Shown here piece by piece: positions 11,401 through 15,576 of a stretch of DNA of 15,576 nucleotides. Below the pieces are notes generated by a model that saw only the letters and a program-made list of their open reading frames with translations, had not been told where the DNA came from and did no database searches. The position numbers were made by a program, and so were the translations under genes. Source of the DNA: Polyrhizophydium stewartii (Eukaryota > Chytridiomycota > Chytridiomycetes > Rhizophydiales); NCBI GenBank assembly GCA_027604665.1, contig JADGIZ010000341.1:1-15576 (forward strand). Direction: 5' to 3'. Every line of letters starts with the position of its first letter. Positions within the stretch are counted from its first letter, which is position 1.

Positions 11401-14400
11401 GCATGATCTGCGACGTGCCGGCAAAGTCGGGCGACAGCGGCTGGACCGACGTCAGCTCAATGTCGACGAGGTTTTGCGTGTCCGGCTCGTCGGCGGCAGC
11501 GGCAGCCGCGGAGGCAGCAGCAGCCGCGGCGTCGTCGTCCATCAGGCCCACGAGCCTATGGAACGGATGCGTCGGATCCAGTGTCGAGTTCTCGACCGCG
11601 ATCGAGCCAAGATGGCACTTTGCACGGGTGTCGTACGGCCGCTGCGTGAGCGAGACGTGCAGGCTCTGCATCACCAGCGAGGCCAGCGTCGTGACGGCCA
11701 GAGGCACGCCGGCCTTGTCGCGCGAGACGGTCTGCACCGACGCAGACACGTTGTGGCACTGGAAGTTGAACAGCACCAGGATGCGGGACGCAAGGGCAAC
11801 GCGCGTGTCGCCTCTGGGTGTGACCGGGATGTCCTCGACGGCATCATGGAACTCCTCGTCTGAGTCGGCAAGCACCAGCGGCGCAGGCTGTGCCAGCGAC
11901 CGGTACCATCCCGGCTGTGCCTTGGCCTTCTGTGACTCGAGCCGCGCGGCCTCAGCGGGCGTCAGAGGCTGCACAAATGCCGCCGTGGTTGCGTCCAGGA
12001 CAGCCATGGTGACGGCGTAGTTGTAGTCGGAGAAGTTCACGTGCAGGCGCGGCAGCTGGCCGTCGATCTTGAGCTTGGCAAACTCGTACGCCTTGGGCAG
12101 GATCGAGACCCTGACAGAGAAAGAGACATCGACCTTTTCCAGGAAACTCGGACGCGAGATGGACCCGGTCTCCATGAGCTGACGGAACTCGTCGAGTCCG
12201 CTGACGACGGCGACTTGGACTGACGTGAACCGCACCGTGTATGTGTCATAAAGAAACTGCTCCAGATCCGACGACCGCAGCTCCAGCTGGCTCTGCAGCT
12301 TTTCCTTGTCGGCCGCGCTGATCGGGTTGCTCTTGACGTGCAGATGGCCGGCGTCGACCACGACCATTGGCGCGCCAGGGTCCGTGAAGCTGGAGTGCAT
12401 GCGCGTGTTTCCGCGACCAAAAGGTCACAAAAAAGGCGTGGATATCAGCAAATACATCATGGTCTCCTGTGCGTTGCGCTATCGCCTCACCTGGATGGCA
12501 CCAAAAAGATGGGTGCATCGACCTCGATCTGCAGATCAAGCACGCGGTGCTCCTCAATGGCAAACTCGAGACCGGCGCGCGTCTGCGCCGTGACGCCCTG
12601 GATTGCGTCCTGTGCGACGGCCTAAACCAGCGTATGCACACCACAAGGAGGTCAGCTTTCTCCGAAAGCACAGTCGCGAATCAGCGACTGTGCACCTGCA
12701 GCGTCGTGATGGCGTCAATCTCTTCCTTCTGGGCGTTGAAAAAGTCCGACAGCGCGCGCAGCACGGCCGGGTTCAGAACAATCTCGAGCGGGAGCATCTT
12801 GATTGCCAGAATGTCGTCGGCGCTGCCGTTCAAGGGCCGGTTCTCGTACCGGATGCTCAGGAAAGGGCTGCAGCGAGGCGAGACTTGCTCAGCACGCAGA
12901 TGATACCCAAGTCATGCAATAGGCCAAAAGCACATCTCGCCCCACCTTGGATTGTCCGACGCAGGGCCGGCAGCACCCTTGGCTCGAATAAGCGTCGGGT
13001 GGAGCGAGCCCGGAAAGACACTCTCGGTGACGACCACCTGGTCGAGCGACAAGTTGACAGCCATCGATTTCGGGTGCTGACAAAAGTCGATCTTCATGGT
13101 CTGGAACGTAGACCGGAACAGCTGCTTGGGGCTGCGCTTTGGGTCGCGGCGGAGGGTGAGCGAGCCAGACTGCAGCTCCCAGTGCACGCTGAGGGTCACA
13201 AAGTCGGGCGGATAGTTGACCGTCGCGACCGAGTTGGGGTCAAACTCGATCGCCTCGTAGAGCTGCCGCAGCTCGGCGGCTGACAGAACCGTGTCTTCCT
13301 TCTTGGGTGCCTGCGGCTTGCCTGCGGCATCCGTGCCCGGTGCCGCAGGAGTCGACGCGGCGCCTGTGATCCATCCGATCCAGGTTCCAGCGGCGGCGGG
13401 CGACGCGGCCGCAACCTCTTGCTTCTTCTCTGCCTGCTGCTTCTTGATACGGCTCATGGCCAGATGGCGGTAGAGACGGATGTCGTCGAACGAAAGCAGG
13501 CGCTCGAGCTCGTCGAGCTCCTGCTTGCCCTCGTAGTCGAGCGTCCCGGACTTGAACTGCATGTAGTATGCAATGTACTCGAGACGCAGCTCGCGGCGCT
13601 CGCGGAAGTACTCCCAACTCCAGCGGCGGCGCTTCTCGTGAATATCGCGCACAATCGACTTGACTGCACGAGTGAGGTTGCGTCAGCCAAGCATTGAGGG
13701 CGAGCACACCATGTTTGGACCAGCAATCTCACTGGCAAACTGGAACCACGCGCGCGGGTCCATCTTGGGCGTGATGGAGCGCGGCGGGCGGAGCATGCGA
13801 TACTGGAGCGCCATCATGAGTGTCAGAGTCGCCAAGTTCAAGGTGCCTTCCGCGTTCGACGCAGTCAAACATACCGGATACGCCTTCATGTACCGAGAGA
13901 ACGAGCCAAAGAGGGCAATGAACGACGCATACTGCTCGTCGTCGAGGTTGAAGGCAAACTCGTCAAAGAACAGCCGCAGATCCGACTTTGGGCTCTTTGG
14001 GTCGTACTTTTTCTGCATTTTGAGCTGGTTTTGGTGGTGGTAGGAGGCAAGTCAGCCGCCGTTCAAGATCGGCGCGACGAAACCTGGCGCAGCGATTCTG
14101 TCCTGAAGCATGATCGCAAACGCACCTGCCCTTCTCCCGAGACCGGGTTGAGGATGTACTGGCGCGACGCGTCGATCTGGGCGTCGCGGGCAATCTGCCA
14201 ACATGCCATCAGCTCTTGAGCATTGCAGAGATGACCAGAGGTATCAAGATGGCGCACCCATTCCGAAAACAGCTTGCTTCTGTCGCGGGGCACCGTGAAC
14301 GACTGCGAGTCGGTGGTCCAGTACACGCCCAGCTGAGACAGCCGTAAGAACTGCGCATCGATCCAATCGACTTCCGTCAGAGTCTGCGCGGGCAGTGAGG

Positions 14401-15544
14401 CAGGTCATGCCGCGAGCGCGAGCAGCACAGACCTTGAAGATGCTGGCGTGGTCTGCGGAGGAGAAGCCCTCCTTCCAGTTCTCGTCGGTGGAGACGACCG
14501 AGAGCTCCGCGAGCGTGATACCGACGCTGAACGGCGCCTGCGATTGCGATCGCGCACATCAGCACACGCGGCAACGGCTAGCACGCACGCCGGGGGACCA
14601 GAGTACGCACCTTTGTTGAGATGGACGGGTCCTCGTATCGGATGTGGATGTTTGAAATGGATAGCTGCAAGTTGTCGAGGATCTTTGTTGTGAGCTGGGC
14701 CAAGAACGTGTTCTCCTCCTCGCCTGTGGTGCGCGCGGCCAAGCCGGATGCGATGCCTCCGTGTCAGCGCACATCGGCGGAAAGCGCCTTGGGGGGAGGG
14801 AGCGACAGCACCGCCATGCCCGCGCGCACCAGCGGCCTTGGTGCGCGATGCCATCTGATCGGCGGCAATCAGCTTCAGCTTCTTGGCCTGCTGCGCGCGC
14901 TCCTCCTCTTCGACGGGATCGTAGTCGGCAGACGCCTTGGGCATGGCCAGGATGTACAGGTTGTTGATGGCGACCTTGAGCGGCTTGCCCTTGAGGTCGC
15001 TCCATGGGATCGAGAGCGTCAGATCGCCGAGGGTGCCTGCGGGCGGGGGAGGCCCCGGATCGCGTGTGAGCGGCACGCGGAGGGCTGGACGAGCCAGGGG
15101 GCTGACGCATGCTCGGGGGCAGGCGCCGGCAAGGTGCATGGGAGCGGGCGGACGCACCCTCGAGCACGTCGATGGGCAGGTTGAGCTTGGCCAGGGCATC
15201 CTTCTTGAGCCGGAGGTTGTGCAGCACGACGTCGCCTGCGGGGCGGGGGCCGGCGGCGGCGGGACGCAGGCGCGGGCGGTGCAGCGCGGGGCGGCCGGTC
15301 AGCGCGGTGGGCAAGGCGGCGGGCCGGCGGCCGTGGGCGGCGCGGCGGGCGCACCGGACCAGATGCCCAGGCTGAGCTGGTTGGTCTCGAGGTTGGCGAT
15401 GTACTCGCCGAGGAACTGCGTCGGGGGTGTGCGCAGCGGGCGGTCAGCGCGGCGGGCCCGGGATGCGCCGTGTGTGTGCAACGGCGGCAGGGCGGCGGCG
15501 CGCACCTGGTTGACGACGCTGGCAACGACTGTTTCGAAGACCAT
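3534..15544 (-). CDS. VPS13: VPS13 bridge-like lipid transfer protein, complete
   Basis: VPS13 forms a hydrophobic groove that moves phospholipids between organelles at contact sites. Exons (minus strand): 15544-15506, 15415-15355, 15235-15158, 15036-14830, 14723 (or 14756)-14611, 14537-14433, 14383-14126, 14024-13875, 13802-13721, 13663-12946, 12867-12696, 12621-12491, 12389-8816, 8733-8557, 8475-7773, 7700-7586, 7513-7383, 7306-7281, 7212-6910, 6814-6717, 6648-6450, 6375-6217, 6145-6002, 5931-5848, 5783-5567, 5486-5014, 4941-4713, 4624-4596, 4532-4504, 4432-4038, 3965-3867, 3773-3667, 3599-3534. All junctions keep phase; total 9471 nt, 3156 aa (3167 with the longer exon 5), against 3144 in yeast. 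The N-terminus starts MVFETVV and continues FLGEYIANLETNQLSLGIWSG, the chorein signature. The start ATG sits in a GCCATGG context. The C-terminus has the ATG2_C/DH-like glycine pattern (GFFKGLGKGLVGVVAKPMIG) and a PH-like end. Confidence 0.96.
4625..4712 (-). other. GC-AG intron 27 of VPS13
   Basis: The donor reads AAAAG|GCGAGT and the acceptor ATTAG. The branch site CTGAC has its A at 4653, 28 nt upstream of the 3' end. Joining gives GSIGK-G-LSVITMDEK, which matches the conserved VPS13 spacing. The nearest GT donor in the same phase (GTATTG, upstream) would delete four conserved residues. This makes a GC donor the better call. Confidence 0.8.
6002..8733 (-). other. VPS13: VPS13 adaptor-binding (VAB / SHR-BD) domain
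   Basis: VAB is a six-repeat beta region that binds Pro-X-Pro motifs of organelle adaptors. Each repeat has one conserved Asn that is essential or disease-linked in known VPS13 proteins. I can place all six: ILRNRTG (about N1913), LVRNQTN (N2025), TLENLLPHD (N2140), LLNRTGR (N2248), IIQNSM (N2363) and RIDNNSD (about N2469), numbering with the short exon 5. DSDWSKPLSFEAVGS, the classic SHR-BD stretch, is in exon 19, and LPYAWDYP is in exon 22. Ten exons cover the domain, including a 26-nt one. All six Asn being kept argues for a functional adaptor-binding surface. Asn assignments are by motif, without alignment. Confidence 0.85.
7307..7382 (-). other. Probable GC-AG intron 17 of VPS13
   Basis: The donor CAAG|GCGAGT has the same first six intron bases as the intron-27 donor. 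The acceptor is CATCAG and a GCTGAC branch site lies 20 nt upstream of the 3' end. A weak GT alternative (G|GTGGCC, nine bases earlier) is also in phase and would drop three residues. The AAG|GCGAGT context favours the GC donor, but the protein around it is poorly conserved. Confidence 0.6.
9749..9760 (-). other. PPPY (WW-ligand) motif in VPS13 linker
   Basis: Within a Pro/Ser-rich loop, codons CCG CCG CCC TAC give Pro-Pro-Pro-Tyr (residues about 1582-1585, context SDVPPPYTEQ). PPxY is the ligand of WW domains such as those of Rsp5/Nedd4 ubiquitin ligases. Low-complexity Pro-rich sequence can produce it by chance, so function is a guess. Confidence 0.4.
11492..11530 (-). repeat. Polyalanine tract in VPS13
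   Basis: Thirteen consecutive codons are Ala except for one central Ser, flanked by Asp residues (DDD before, DEPD after). The DNA is a run of mixed GCN codons (GCG, GCA, GCT, GCC) rather than a pure triplet repeat, so slippage is less likely than for a perfect repeat. It sits in a loop of the groove body. Confidence 0.85.
11834..11854 (-). other. FFAT-like VAP-binding motif in VPS13
   Basis: Residues about 884-890 read EFHDAVE, preceded by acidic DSDE and followed by D. The FFAT consensus is EFFDAxE with an acidic upstream tract, so six of seven positions fit and only the third is changed (F to H). Human VPS13A and VPS13C have an FFAT at a comparable distance from the N-terminus. This would tether the protein to ER VAP/Scs2. 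The call rests on motif only. Confidence 0.6.
13803..13874 (-). other. Intron 8 of VPS13, in-frame and stop-free
   Basis: It is 72 nt long, with donor GTATGT, branch CTGAC and acceptor CTCCAG. Its length is a multiple of three and it contains no stop in the host frame, so retention would insert 24 residues between MKAYP and YRMLRPPRS. Every other three-fold intron that I checked in the window has an in-frame stop. Confidence 0.75.
14830..15544 (-). other. VPS13: VPS13 chorein_N domain (exons 1-4)
   Basis: Residues 1-128 carry the chorein_N cap that opens the lipid channel towards the donor membrane (the ER in known VPS13 proteins). Visible marks are the amphipathic first helix, LETNQLSLGIWSG, the DVVLHNLRLKKDALAKLNLP strand pair, LEGTLGDLTLSIPWSDLKGK and VAINNLYILAMP. 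Four short exons split by introns of 90, 119, 121 and 73 nt encode it. Three of these introns are phase 1 and interrupt a Gly codon (G|GC), a repeated junction type in this gene. Confidence 0.93.
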
Positions 15545-15576
15545 GGCGTCCCGGCTCGGCGGCGGGGCGCCATGGT
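15545..15576 (-). promoter_or_regulatory. Start of the VPS13 upstream region
   Basis: Only 32 bases lie upstream of the VPS13 start codon. They are GC rich and hold a second, out-of-frame ATG at 15573-15571. No promoter element can be named from so little sequence. Confidence 0.4.

Larger units (their letters stand above)
8816..12389 (-). other. VPS13: Central 3574-nt VPS13 exon: middle of the lipid-transfer groove
   Basis: This single exon encodes about residues 705-1896, the extended beta-groove body (VPS13 repeating RBG modules), with alternating polar/hydrophobic strands separated by low-complexity loops. Loops are at about 11177-11320 (Ala/Pro rich), 11492-11530 (12 Ala and one Ser), 10275-10345 (Pro rich), 9690-9840 (Pro/Ser rich, with PPPY) and 9187-9320 (Ser/Ala rich). 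Flanking coding is split into many small exons, so the intron density is very uneven: 12 introns upstream, 20 downstream, none here. No in-frame stop or frameshift was seen across it. Confidence 0.9.

Noticed and set aside
10977..12020. 347-codon plus-strand open frame
   Set aside because: It is antisense to the central VPS13 exon, including the polyalanine tract and loops, with low-complexity translation and no domain.
15019..15573. VPS13 starting at the upstream ATG (15573)
   Set aside because: It is out of frame with the conserved MVFETVV start and yields Arg/Pro-rich translation without chorein features.
1..15576. A hidden novel system, RNA gene, transposon or selfish element
   Set aside because: Nearly all sequence is accounted for by three conserved genes and their spliceosomal introns. 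I found no terminal repeats, target duplications, tRNA-like folds or repeat arrays by eye.

Overview
The window is a compact, GC-rich, intron-dense eukaryotic locus holding three fungal-type genes. It most likely comes from a basidiomycete. A Malassezia-like yeast is my guess, based on introns of about 50-135 nt that begin mostly with GTGCG and carry GCTGAC, GCTGAT or GCTCAC branch sites, together with intergenic gaps of 37 and 84 bp. I had no alignment to confirm the species.

Layout. Positions 1-533 (+) hold the 3' part of a YPD1-type histidine phosphotransferase, with its upstream exons outside the window. Positions 618-3496 (-) hold a complete APC4 gene, the WD40/helical scaffold subunit of the anaphase-promoting complex, in about 12 exons (about 682 aa). 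Positions 3534-15544 (-) hold a complete VPS13 gene, the bridge-like lipid transfer protein, in 33 exons (about 3156 aa, close to the 3144 aa of the yeast protein). One central exon of 3574 nt carries more than a third of it. The last 32 bases are the immediate upstream region of VPS13.

Relations. VPS13 and APC4 are head-to-tail on the minus strand with only 37 bp between stop and start. APC4 and YPD1 are convergent with 84 bp between their stop codons. The three genes act in unrelated processes (membrane contact-site lipid transport, cell-cycle ubiquitin ligation, osmostress phosphorelay), so their adjacency reflects genome compaction rather than a pathway cluster.

All exon models were built by hand from reading-frame continuity, splice motifs and resemblance to remembered family consensus. 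Each junction keeps phase, and both complete models are free of internal stops. I see no mobile element, CRISPR array, tRNA or rRNA, and no new molecular system. The points worth a second look are splicing oddities (two GC-AG introns, 26-29 nt microexons, a retainable intron, tandem acceptors), an FFAT-like motif and a PPPY motif in VPS13, and the very tight gene spacing.
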